NCBI GenBank assembly: GCA_001683735.1
Contig: LUGG01000013.1
Location: 1,302,001-1,366,000, forward strand
Direction: 5' to 3'
Length of the DNA: 64,000 nucleotides
From: Grifola frondosa
Taxonomy: Eukaryota > Basidiomycota > Agaricomycetes > Polyporales > Grifolaceae
Made by a program: the position numbers and the translations under genes. Shown here piece after piece: positions 46,372 through 56,789 of the stretch; positions within the stretch are counted from its first letter, which is position 1; every line of letters begins with the position of its first letter. A model generated the notes under the pieces. The model worked only from the letters and a program-made list of their open reading frames with translations. It did no database searches and was not told where the DNA came from.

Positions 46372-47054
46372 ATGTCTCGTCCTACCTCTCTCGACTGTGT
46401 TAATGGCCAATCTAGAGAAAGACGAGCACAGGAAATCTATTATCGGTGCGCTGCGACAGAAATGCAAGTCCGGGAGTGGCGAATTTGTCAAGCCTTCCGG
46501 GCGTATCCACACAATGCTCAAGTTCTCACGCAACAAAGGTGGAATAGAGGTCTTGAAAATGAGTTGGTAAGTTCCATACGACATACTAATCATTACACGG
46601 CTTATCAATATGCCCAGGTTCATGTTAGGGATCTCATCGGGAAGATGTACCTGGTTAACTTCGAGGCTCCCTACATCCCAGAACTCATCGCGGCGCTTAT
46701 GCATTTCGCATTGATTTGGGAGGATGGAATGTATCGTGTGGATATTGCCAAGGTGCCCGTTCCCCGGGAAAATCCTCCGCCTCTCCCAAAGTCATTCGAA
46801 AATGTCGGAATTCGTTGGGCTTGGTGGACTTGGTTGGATGAGGAGCCGGCATTTCCACCGATGTGGTGGAAAGATCCCACCATTCATTATGTAAGTACTG
46901 AAAATAATCGTTTATCTACTTACTAACTGCCATTAAGAGGGATCCTATTCGAATATACCGTGCCGACTGGGAGGAGGTAGTAGAGAGGCTATTTGCGTTT
47001 GAGCGATGCATGCGGAATTCTGTCAAACTCGCCAGCATGACATCCGAGGACTAG
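46372..47054 (+). CDS. small Agaricomycete protein of unknown function, apparently intact
   Basis: Three exons. The first (MSRPTSLDC ... ERRAQEIYYRCAATEMQVRE, YPHNAQVLTQQRWNRGLENE) ends at a donor gtaagttc. The second has VHVRDLIGKMYLVNFEAPYI, LIAALMHFALIWEDGMYRVD and FENVGIRWAWWTWLDEEPAF, PPMWWKDPTIHY. A 46-nt intron joins DPIRIYRADWEEVVERLFAF and ends TSED plus TAG at 47052-47054. About 195 residues in one frame, no defects. Trp/Pro-rich WW..LDEEPxFPPxWWKD is known to me only from unnamed mushroom proteins. Confidence 0.55.
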
Positions 47055-47507
47055 AGACCATTTTACGCCAATTGGAGGAACAAATGTTAGCTACAGGCAA
47101 TTGTAACTAGTCATTTGCTTTCTTTTCATTTTTCTGAGCATATGGGGGAACATTTCACAAGGTTCATGGGCCAGTGGGCTGATATGGTCAGTTGACAGGT
47201 CAGTCGACATGGGCCGGAATAAACAATGTATTCATGACCACATCGTGTCCGGCTAGAGTGATATAGCCATGACAACAGCCCGGCCAGATGTAAGATATTA
47301 CCAACATCACCACTCCGCACAAGAATTTCCTCATGTCCAGTCAAACAGACAACCATGGAATACAATGTCCGGCATCAGCAAAAAGTCCAAAGTCTGGTGG
47401 ACGTTGCACCGGCCAGACACGTGCAATCTGGCCAGGGAGGCCACGAGGCTACCAGACTGCGCGCGTCTTGCCAGATAGGGCAAGCGTCCAGCAGAGCATG
47501 CAGCCGA

Positions 47508-47702
47508 TGTTGGAATATTCGGTGCCTCACGACGTTATCGAGCTCGCACGGTAACGGTTCCTTGATTCCCGGAACTTCTTTATTCCTATCTTCGGTACTT
47601 ATCGTATATAAGCTGCTGTATTCTACGTTGTACGGTACGCGTTTGCATCGGCCAAACGCGATGCTTCCTCCTTTCCTACGAGTGCGCCCGTGTATTTCTA
47701 CA
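47508..47702 (+). repeat. left LTR
   Basis: 195 bp, TGTTGG...TACA. Differs from the right LTR at roughly a dozen positions, many of them C/T or G/A. Confidence 0.8.
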
Positions 47703-47939
47703 CAAACGCGTCTGGCTCTGCCCGAAGCCATATAATTCGTGCATGCCCGGTGGGGCCGAATCCACTCGCTTGCGCGGCTGTCGTTCCCACGCCGTTGCCT
47801 TACTCGTCGACTTGTCCTGCCGCTGCTGCCGTCGACCCGAACCCGCGCCGAGCCCTGCGCTCGAACCCCTAACCCGATTGACCGAACCGCCGCGATTAAC
47901 CGAACCCGCGCTGACGCTCGCCGAGAGCTGAACCGCCCG

Positions 47940-48035
47940 GATCGAAAGCCGCCCGCCGAGGGCGCACCGTTGAAAGCCGCCCGCCGAGGGTGCACCGAAA
48001 GCCGTCCGCCGAGGATGCGCATCGAAGCCGGCGTC
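47940..48035 (+). repeat. short GC-rich minisatellite inside the LTR element
   Basis: About three degenerate units of gaaagccgcccgccgaggg with g/cgcaccg tails. Confidence 0.6.
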
Positions 48036-48679
48036 GAGGCACATGATTGAAGCCGTTGAGGCCGTGGATGCCGATACCGTGAGTTGTTGAGGTGTTGGAT
48101 TTGGGAGCCGGGAAGTGGTATGCCGCCGTTATCAACCGGTCCTTGAAACGCCCAAATCAAGTTTTGGCACTCGCTCATGCAAAATGCAACCCAGCTTAAT
48201 TCTGGTTTCTGTAGTGCTTTAAATATATATAAGCAATGTTCTCTCAACATTTGGGGAGAATACATGAGAAACTGATTGCACAATCTCAAAAATATGGGTG
48301 TTTCAACGACCGGAAATGGGGCAAGACCCGAGTCACCGCTATATCCTCAAAATGGAATTGTTATATCTACACTTCCAGAGTACTTTACACCTCCCTACCT
48401 AGTCTAATCTCTTCGTCAGGAGCATCTCAGTTCAATAAAATAATTTTTTAGATGAGAAGATGTCTCAAAAATTTGATAATTCGAGCACAAAAGTGTTTCA
48501 AGCACTGGTGGTGTTTAAAGGACCAGTTGATGACTGTATTCTTCACTCATTGGATTTGTCGGAGGTTTTTTGGGTTTCTCTGTTGATGTCGAGGTCTCAG
48601 GATTTTTGCTTGAGGGGGTAAGAATTTTGATTTCCACTCTCCATTCACTTGCTCGCACCGCGCTTCACTCGAGGGGGTG

Positions 48680-48874
48680 TGTTGGAATATTCGGTGCCTC
48701 GCGACGTTATCGAGCTCGCACGGTAATGGTTCCTTAATTCCCGGAACTTCTTTATTCCTATCTTCGGTACTTATCATATATAAGCTGCTGTATTCTACGT
48801 TGTATGGTACGCATTTGCATCGGCCAAATGCGATGCTTCCTCCTTTCCTACGAGCGCGCCCGTGTATTTCTACA
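48680..48874 (+). repeat. right LTR
   Basis: 195 bp, same length and ends as the left LTR, preceded by a polypurine tract. Confidence 0.8.
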
Positions 48875-49019
48875 GCTGATCGCATCGTCCTGCACACGGA
48901 AGGTACTCTCTTGCAGAGTAGACAATGTACCTTGTAATGTAATGGTATAGTGTGCATCCAATTATAGTGAAATATTTTTCGCCATATCCACCTACATGTT
49001 TACCAAATCGGGGTACGGA

Positions 49020-49233
49020 CATCAGCAAAATGTCGATTTGACTTATGGCTCTTAAATAACCCTTATGAACTTACTTTTAAGTCTTATTTCTCTTTTTTTT
49101 TCTTAATTAAGACCAATAAGAGCGATTAAGACGTAAAAGAGGTCTCATAAGGGTTTTTAGCTGCCCAAATAAGTGCGTTTAAGTACGTTTAAGACACAAA
49201 AGTATGGTAAGTCAAATTGACATTTTGCTGATG
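49020..49233. mobile_element. MITE with CATCAGCAAAATGTC ends, copy 1
   Basis: 214 bp. Left end CATCAGCAAAATGTCGATTT, right end is its inverse with one change. Flanked on both sides by GA, a possible 2-bp target duplication. A highly similar inverted copy lies at 63210-63422. The interior is full of TTAAGA/TCTTAA-like strings. Confidence 0.75.
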
Positions 49234-49434
49234 GACCTTCCAAATTAGGTGTTTACCTCTGTTATTCGCAACGTCAGTGTCAAACATTTTCGGTGTTTTC
49301 TTATGACATCACAACTAGTACTTTAAACTCTCGATCTTGGCCAGTGCAGACTGAGCCGTATAAAAAGTACCTCCCACCTGCATTTAAATATTGGACTCCA
49401 TCTCTGCTTTCCCCAGATTTCTCACCATGAGCCT

Positions 49435-49822
49435 TCACCTGATCGTCCCACACTTCCCCTTTAGTTAGCCTGCACATACCATATGATGTAAGCCATCTAA
49501 TTAGAGTTGATTCCCGCCATTCCTCTTGCCCGGGAAAAGAGAGCTCAAGAGCTCTGGGACGCCTTGCCAAAAATCAAACTCGTCAGCGCTTCAACCACCA
49601 AGTCTCCCACAGTTACCGAGCATCCAATTCCGATGATGGTCCGGCAGCATCCATGCACGTGCTCCCGTGTTTCTGCCCCGACACCCATATTCCCCGCTCA
49701 TCACGATATTCTAGATTTCGTTTCCCCACGCTGATAACTCCCATATATCTCGCTTCCAATCGATATCCCCAGCGCTTTCAAACGTACTTAGATTTGTGTC
49801 TCATTTCCAAATCAAGATAATC
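49435..49822 (+). repeat. dispersed repeat with conserved 75-codon frame, copy 1
   Basis: Inverse of 59442-59826. Both copies keep an open frame of the same length: MIPAIPLAREKRAQEL, ASTTKSPTVTEHPIPMMV and FPAHHDILDFVSPR. Not recognised. Confidence 0.65.
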
Positions 49823-49943
49823 TCAGAAAACCTCACTTTCCCAGATCGAGATGGAATGACACAACATTTCGCTGCTCCCTCCATTTTTACACACTTATCT
49901 CTGCAGTACCTGCTCATCTTCCTTGTGTTGTGTGAAGTACCAG

Positions 49944-50282
49944 TGTTATGCAGGACATCGAACGTTTGCAGAGGTCGGCGACAGTTTGCCGACCTCGATG
50001 GTCGCCGACCTCAAACGACCACGACCTTTCTCACGAGAGCGTGACCTTTTTACTTCCAGAATTGCCAGCATTTGGAACTGAAATTCGGCAGGGCATGTGC
50101 TTGCCGGTGCTGATTCCAGAAAGCGACGGGGAAGTATGAACGTCTCATGTCTCTGATTGGATCCTCCAAGGTCATGCGAGCGTGAGAAAAGTCGTGTCAG
50201 CTACAGACCAACGAACTGATGGCAAATTGTCGTAAAGGTCGTGGTCACGACTTTTGCGAACATTTGAATGGTCGTAGAACAC
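49944..50282. mobile_element. possible MITE with degenerate inverted ends and 10-bp flanking duplication
   Basis: TGTGAAGTAC occurs on both sides (49931 and 50283). The ends (TGTTATGCAGGACATCGAA; inverse of the right end TGTTCTACGACCATTCAAA) are related. Inside lies a perfect 12-bp inverted repeat, GAGGTCGGCGAC/GTCGCCGACCTC. A 9-10-bp duplication would fit Mutator-like elements. Confidence 0.4.
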
Positions 50283-50523
50283 TGTGAAGTACTAGTTGTC
50301 CAAATTTTTTTTTCGGACTGCCAAGAACGCCTGACTGAGTCCGCAAACTGCAAAAGGAAACCCCAACAAAGTTCATCTTCCCATGCCTGAGCAATCATCC
50401 GGATCTCGTCCCGATTTTCATAGTAATCGCTCCACTCAAACTCCGATTCATTCCCATGTCTTTCCTAATGAGGTATTGATGTTCAACTTTTGGGCACCCA
50501 CCGAACTCCTTTACTTCCCTCAA

Positions 50524-50716
50524 CTGCGATGGTGATTCCCTGTCCCTTCCACTTCACCCACTGCGATGGCGATTACTCTCAGGCCTCATTAGTTCTTGTA
50601 TCTCCTTCACTGCGATGGTGATTGCCTTCGCTCTTTGCCTCTTTTATTTTCCCCCACTGCGACAGCGATTGCTCTTCCTTGTTTACTTCCCTTCCCTCAC
50701 TGTGATGGCGATTCTA
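50524..50716 (+). repeat. five spaced copies of CTGCGATGGYGATT
   Basis: Occur at 50524, 50561, 50610, 50657 and 50700, spaced 37-49 bp, with CT-rich filler. They lie 240-430 bp upstream of the KDZ gene and may be subterminal transposase-binding sites. Confidence 0.65.
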
Positions 50717-50956
50717 CCTATGCTTTCACCTCAATGCTATGGCTGGCTTTAAACTCACCAGCAAGTCTTACATCTCTAAGAAAGTCAAGATACGGTATGG
50801 TGGCGCCCTTGGAACCCATGTTCAAACAGAAGGTCATCATTTGAGTGATGCTCAAAAATGACATGACCAGGCAGCCAAGCTACGTGCAGCACAGCTTGGG
50901 GGTACATATCATGCACTCTGATCTACTATTGCGATACTTACTTTCTATGTATAGCC

Positions 50957-53900
50957 ATGAGTTTCGCCGACCGCCAGCATCTCATGGATATCGACCCAGA
51001 TTTCACCCATTTGGATGACGCAGGAGATGCATATGATGGCGGCTTTAATTCACTACCTCATGGTGAGGAAGTGATGTTTCTCAGCCATGCAGAAGGGGAG
51101 GAACAGCTATGCAGAGAGATCTTCGAGGACTTGCAAACGAAAAGGTATGTATGCTGCATTGTCCTGTGTAGTGCGTGCTTACGCTATTTGCAGAAAGCGA
51201 AAGGATATTCATACTCACAAGGACCGGACAGCGGAACCAGGAATGGTGGGAACAACTCGAAGACTTGGTTGCGGTGTACCTGTCATGGAAGCGTGGTGAG
51301 GAATGTACATTGATGTTGGAAGTAGAGAGCTGGAGTATGTTTGCGGTGGACTTTTTCGGTAGGTTTCATGTTCATATTTATGGCATAAATTTAATGGCAT
51401 AGGTTGTTCTGATCTTAGCTTCAAACCATCCTCTCCGACGGTCTGCATCAACACGACTCTCGTTAGGCATGGCTATCTCGGTACCGCACCCCATAAGCCA
51501 ACTGTAGCCTTGTCTTTCAAGGTGCTCGAAGTGTACCGGCAGCTATGTCGTGCTTGCCCATGCTTAAGTATTCAAGGCATGGTTCACACATTGTGTTACC
51601 TTCATTCAGTGAGTCGTATTTATTACGTTTTTTTTTGACATTCCATCTGAATACTGTTAGGTCCCTTACTGACGCGTGCTCATCGACCAACTTAGCATTG
51701 CCTTTGACGTCTACCTCAACATCCTTCACAGCATTGACAAGCATGTTGCCACTGTGCTCCATTGTGACACCCCCAATTGGCATATGTGCAATGTGTGTGC
51801 CCCATGCTTACATGCTCTGGAAGACAAGCCGCTGCTGACGTTCGCTTTTCTGGCAACAATGGACGAAAATTCATCCCTGAAGCTTGTAGATGACACATTT
51901 CGTGGTGGAACCTCGCGAGATGATGATAGGCTCGGACGGTCAGATCTATGGATACTTCCAGCAGATGTTGATCACTTCAAGCATGAAGTGAAGCAATCGA
52001 AGGTGTGCAACATGCATGATATGTACTTGGGTTCCTACTGATTGCAATTTACAGAAACGGCAGGCGGCAGCCAGCAGTTCATTTACCGTGGACCCTGCCA
52101 TGGACAACGATGATGACGACACTTGGCTTGACATTGACACTGACAGTGGTGGGAATGAACCAACAATGATTTGTGTGGAGCACTGAAGGAATGCAGGACC
52201 AGAAGCAAGAAAGAAAATGTTTGCCCTATTTGCTGTCACAGATGTATTTATTTGTCTCTGTTGCCATGGTCAGCTTCTCACCATATGCAATATGATACGG
52301 AGTGGTGAACTGTGCATATATTTACTTTCTTGTGATTATGACCTTTTTGTTGCTGATGCTTGTCTTCTGTAGTATGAAATATCCTCTTGCGATAGTCGAC
52401 AAGTTGATCAGCATGTTCCAGGACAAAATTGGACTTGGGTATGACATAGCATGTGCATTTTTGAAGACTCTCATAAATAGTTCTTTGGCAACACTCGTGA
52501 AGATGGTCAGTATTACTAGTATCATGCCGGCATTCCATGGCCACAGCCATAATCACGGCTGTCAAGTCTATTGGCACCCCATGTATATGGAAGGTGTCAG
52601 AAAAGAAGACTTCGAGGGCTGTGAGCGACTCTTCTCCAAGTTGAACGTGCTTGCACCTGGCACCTGATTAGCATCTGTCTTCCATCGCGACAAGGTGATC
52701 AAACAGTTCTTTGACTTCTGGGATGAGCAGAAACATGCTGAAGTGGGTGAGCGGGTTATCGTTTCGACTATTCTACATACATGTAAATGGAAATTTCATC
52801 TTCAACAATTATCGACAGGCACTCAGCATCATAGAAGAGGGAACTCGTACCCTGCAAATTCTCGAGAAGGAATTGAAGATCACTGAAGCTGATTACGAGA
52901 CATACCTTCAGAAGAACACGTCTATCTTCAATCGCTCAAGTCAGAACCTCCGGAAGTTGCACTGGCGATCGACTACCTCAAAGCATTGCATCGTCTTGAG
53001 ACAGCGAAGTGAGTAATTTCATTTTCACTTCTCTATATCGGCTGATTTCCCATGATTATAGCTCGAGATCTGGAGCTGCTAAGGTTGAATATGAGAAGCT
53101 CATCAACAACCCGAAGCACTTTGATGACAAGACCTCGAAGAAGATCTTGTCATCATATCGCACCATCCTGTCACGTGTCAATGCAATTGAAGAAGAAGTC
53201 TGTGTGCTGAAAAGTGAGCTGGACATTGTGGAATGGTGGCTGCTGGGCATGTCGCGGTACAAGGAGATGTCAGCTGAGTTAAAGCGGCAGGAGCATCGTG
53301 TTGCCCTCGACAACCTCGAGCACCTTGTGGTGCAACAACTGTTTGAACTCACCAAGCTGGGGATGAGTGGTGTCAGTGAGCGATATCATTCAATTTTCCT
53401 CCAGTCAACTCACATACTTTATCTAGGATACAAGATGCGCGAAAAAATTTGGCAAAGCTCTTAAAGCTCGCGCAGAGGCTACTGGAAAGCATTGGTGGAG
53501 TACAACACTCACGCGGCAGCACTGTCCCCTCCTCGCCCACAATTTGCATGGAATCACGTCATGGACATGGTGACTCTTGCTGAATTCGACCTGCTTCGTG
53601 ATGTGCGTCGGGACATTCGAGCACTGCCGTGGGCTCAACATCGTCATTGTGAGGCGATGAACACGTACTTCAATGTGAAGTGTGCCCGCAAGGAGATCAT
53701 CCGTCTCAACATTGAAATCGACCGACTTTTCACCTTGATGATCGATAACCATGTCAATTATTATCGAGCAATCGCTGCAGCCTCCATCGTTGATCTGACT
53801 TTGGCTCATGAACTTTTGTGCCATTGGTTGTACTTAGACCATATCCACGAAAATGTTGCTCATCGTCTCTTCAAGACCTCCCAACTGCATGGATTTTGTG

Positions 53901-54117
53901 GCCGTCTCAGATATGGTTGTCGTGTTGGGCAGGACACGTCATTGATAAATGGCATTCCACTGCCATTGTGGGCTACGTATGCCACTGTTTCAGAGCAGGG
54001 CATGGTGACTGATGTTGACGATGACTTAACTGATCACGGTGGAATTCCGGGACAATGAATGAGCAGGATGCGGACAACCTCGTGCAGTTCTTCGACAATC
54101 TCGGTATCAGAGAATAG
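50957..54117 (+). pseudogene. KDZ (Kyakuja-Dileera-Zisupton) transposase, decayed
   Basis: The ATG at 50957 starts MSFADRQHLMDIDPDF. Signatures: EWWEQLEDLVAVYLSWKRGE, RHGYLGTAPHKPTVALSFKV, YRQLCRACPCLSIQGMV, IAFDVYLNILHSIDKHV, DTPNWHMCNVCAPCLHALED, LATMDENSSLKLVDDTFRGG, MKYPLAIVDKLISMFQ, GLGYDIACAF, MPAFHGHSHNHGCQVYWHPM, GVRKEDFEGCERLFSKLN, HRDKVIKQFFDFWDEQKHAE and FIFNNYRQALSIIEEG. These define KDZ transposases. The C-terminal part (HRHCEAMNTYFNVKC) reaches about 54117. Two TGA codons interrupt conserved positions (VPY*RVLIDQ near 51670, APGT*LASVF near 52664), and frame changes occur near 51230, 53470 and 54045. It converges on the HMG-like gene 230 bp away. Confidence 0.75.
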
Positions 54118-54372
54118 CTGTGTATCCTTTCATGTAATATATATCACTTGAGTATGAATTGAGCAGTATTTGTATGCGGGCCTTTCCTCACGAGCTTGTA
54201 GTGGTGTATTTCGATAAAGACCAGGTGTGAAGGAAGATGTAACAGATCAGACGAACAATAAAACATTGTGATTGTAGGGCCTATAGCAGTACTTCACAAC
54301 ACATTCTATTAACAACGACAGTACGAGATGTGCACTACAGAACCCTTAAACCCTCTCGGCAACCCTTTCACT

Positions 54373-54758
54373 TAGTGTAGTGTTGCCACGGCTTAGTCAC
54401 ACCTGTTTCAGCTTTTTGGATATTCTGACATGAGTTCTACAGATAATGACATCACATTAATTGAAATTAATAGTTAAGATGTATATGTATTTGAATGTAA
54501 CACAACCATTTGCATAATTATCTTGAATGCATTTCAATTTCAGTTACATTGGTAAAAAAGCTGACTACAAAGTCGGACTTTTCAATCGGCCTTTTGGCCA
54601 TATCTCCATCAATACAAGGTATAACATTCTGATATATGGCATGATTATGCGGCTGTATATAGGCTACAAACTTAGTGTAAGAACACTGTGATATCTGAAA
54701 AACTGCACAAGTTATGAGTCATATATCATTTAGGCCTGACTTAGCTGCAGCAACACTA
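54373..54758 (+). mobile_element. hAT-like MITE, copy 1
   Basis: About 386 bp, ends TAGTG(TAGTG)TTGCC and GCAACACTA. Flanks ctttcact and atttcact match at seven of eight positions, as for an 8-bp hAT duplication. No coding capacity. About 380 bp align to copy 2 in inverse orientation. Confidence 0.75.
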
Positions 54759-55386
54759 ATTTCACTTTGACAACACTTCGAAGGATGCTCCGCAATCTCC
54801 TCGCCTGCCTCGTTACCTCTTCCACTGATATTCTCATCGGTAGTTGCAGGTGCCACTTTCTTCTTGCCCTTCTTGGTCCCTGCATCTTTGCGCTTCTTGT
54901 GCGTGGTCACCAATCCAGCTGCAACGCTCTCGTCATGTTTCTTTTGCCACTCAGCAAGTGCAACAGGAGAAAGACGGTCAAAATGGCATGCTCCCCTTTC
55001 AATTGCAGCGAGCAATTGTTGTAGCAGCCCAATGCTGTTACTGAGCTCTGAGGGGTTCACAAATCGGTCTGCGGTCCATTCAATGAGCTCAATTCCAAAG
55101 CACAGAACAATGTCATGCTCATAGTTTACGTAGTTCATTGTCGCCTTCAGGTTTGCAGTGATCTCAACTAACATATAGATCAGTAACATGTTATCAAACA
55201 ACATTAGCCATGTACTTACAAAGCATCCTGTTCATTCTTTCCCGGATTTCGGCCTTCAACCACTCGGCCCTTGATTTTGATGTATGCAGGAATGCTACGA
55301 ACAAACTGTTGAGCAGAATTACATACATAAAAGAAAGATGCTTACTCATAAAATCACATCCTGTGAGGGCAAATGCCTCCGCCATC

Positions 55387-55767
55387 TAGTGTTGCTGCAG
55401 CTAAGTCAGGCCTAAATAATATATAACTCATAACTTTGACAGTTTTTCAGATATCATAGTCATCTTACATTCATTTTGTAGCCTATATATAGCCGCATAC
55501 TATTGTCAAATATCAAAATGTTATACCCCATATTGATGGAGATATAGCCAAAAAGCCGATTGCAAAGTCTGACTTTTTAGTCAGCTTTTTTACCAATGTA
55601 ACTGAAATTGAAACATATTAAAGATCATTATGCAAATGGTGGTGTTACATTCAAATACATATACATCTTAGCTATTAATTCCAATTAAGATCATGTCATT
55701 ATCTGCAAAATTCATGTCAGAATATCTAAAAAGCTGAAACAGGTGTGACTAAGCCGTGGCAACACTA
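55387..55767 (-). mobile_element. hAT-like MITE, copy 2
   Basis: 381 bp, ends TAGTGTTGCTGCAG and CCGTGGCAACACTA. Flanks ccgccatc and ccgccatt match at seven of eight positions. Inverse orientation to copy 1, only 628 bp away, in the same gene. Confidence 0.75.
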
Positions 55768-56789
55768 CCGCCATTGCGCCGATCTTCTCAGGATCCCAAC
55801 CTTTCCGAATGGCTCCCCGAAGGAACTCATCGAGCTCCTTCGATGAGAAATACCAGCAGGGTGCCATCTCGAACTCTTCTGTGTTACAAACAAGGCAATA
55901 GAAGAATTCAACTCCAGTCTGGTGCTTGAGACCGAGACACTGCAGAGAAAGTGAAAGTTAGGTTAACTTTGAATCTTAATCATGAAGGTACTGACCAAAT
56001 TTTCAATCTTCAAGCAGACATTGTTAACATCTTGCGTGCGTCCACGCTGAGTTGGCCACTGTCCAGTTGTCCATATTTCCCTCTCTTCAGTAAGTTCAGC
56101 GATGAACACTGTCTTCTGCTCCACACTGAGGTTCTTGTAATCTTCCATGTTGTCTCGCTGTAGGTCAAGGAGGTTGACTGAAACCCCCGCTCCATCTGAT
56201 GAATAAGTAAGTGTTCTATTGCTCAGACAGCGTGGATAATGCACCTTCATTAAGTTCCTTTGCCATGTGGTGGGTCCAAGCATTGAAAGTGTTCGGTTTC
56301 CGCGCGTTGTTCATCTTCATACCACTCGTGAACAGCAGGGTGAGGTAATGACTGGGCTTCTTGCCGTATTTTTCCGAAAGCACAGTTGCAAGGTGTAAGG
56401 TATCATTTGTACCATTGTTTGACTTTGGCATTCAGTTGTCACCTCTTCAGCACATTGTCCTGAGCAATTTGCTGCCACTCCTCGCGTGATAATTTAGGCG
56501 GAGCACATCATTTCGCAGGAACAGTCGACGAAATCATTATGGGATAAGTCATGATAACGAGTTAGGAGCCTGAGAAGAGCACGTTCGAATTCGACAATGT
56601 GGAGAACAAGACGACGTGAGATAGAGACACCAATCGAAACCTAAACACACACCACTGACTCGACCCATACATATATACTAGAAGACCGGAGACTTCGTGG
56701 CAAATCCGCAACATGAATCCACCTGTAGTCCGAAAACACATCACATCTCATGTGAAATCACAGCAACAATGAAAACGAATGACACAACC

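Larger units (their letters stand above)
47508..48874 (+). mobile_element. non-autonomous copia-type LTR retroelement (TRIM-like)
   Basis: Two 195-bp LTRs (47508-47702 and 48680-48874) both begin TGTTGGAATATTCGG and end TTTCTACA. A purine tract (gagggggtg) lies directly before the right LTR. Five-base flanks gccga and gctga differ at one position and may be the target duplication. The 977-bp interior has no integrase, RT or protease; it holds a GC-rich stretch and a degenerate 71-codon frame. TG...CA ends and TGTTGGAATAT are typical of copia-type LTRs. It depends on another element for movement. Confidence 0.8.
54346..56431 (-). pseudogene. HMG-like Agaricomycete gene interrupted by two MITEs
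   Basis: Met 56431 starts MPKSNNGTND. The first exons read NARKPNTFNAWTHHMAKELN, LLDLQRDNMEDYKNLSVEQK and AELTEEREIWTTGQWP, an HMG-box-like pattern of a very abundant mushroom family. CLGLKHQTGVEFFYCLVCN and FSSKELDEFLRGAIRKGW lead to KIGAMA, where the first MITE sits. Beyond it EAFALTGCDFM continues in the same frame once one copy of the target repeat is dropped. Then KSRAEWLKAEIRERMNRML, MNYVNYEHDIVLCFGIEL, FVNPSELSNSIGLLQQLL and KKRKDAGTKKGKKK follow. The second MITE lies in QSE, nine codons before the original stop at 54346. Introns are intact, so damage seems due to the MITEs alone. Confidence 0.6.

Noticed and set aside
47375..48289. A 304-codon minus-strand frame
   Set aside because: It runs antisense through an LTR and a GC-rich minisatellite; composition, not coding, keeps it open.
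54373..55767. The two inverted 380-bp sequences as terminal repeats of one 1.4-kb transposon
   Set aside because: Each copy has its own complete ends and its own 8-bp flanks, and the sequence between them is exon and intron of the interrupted host gene.
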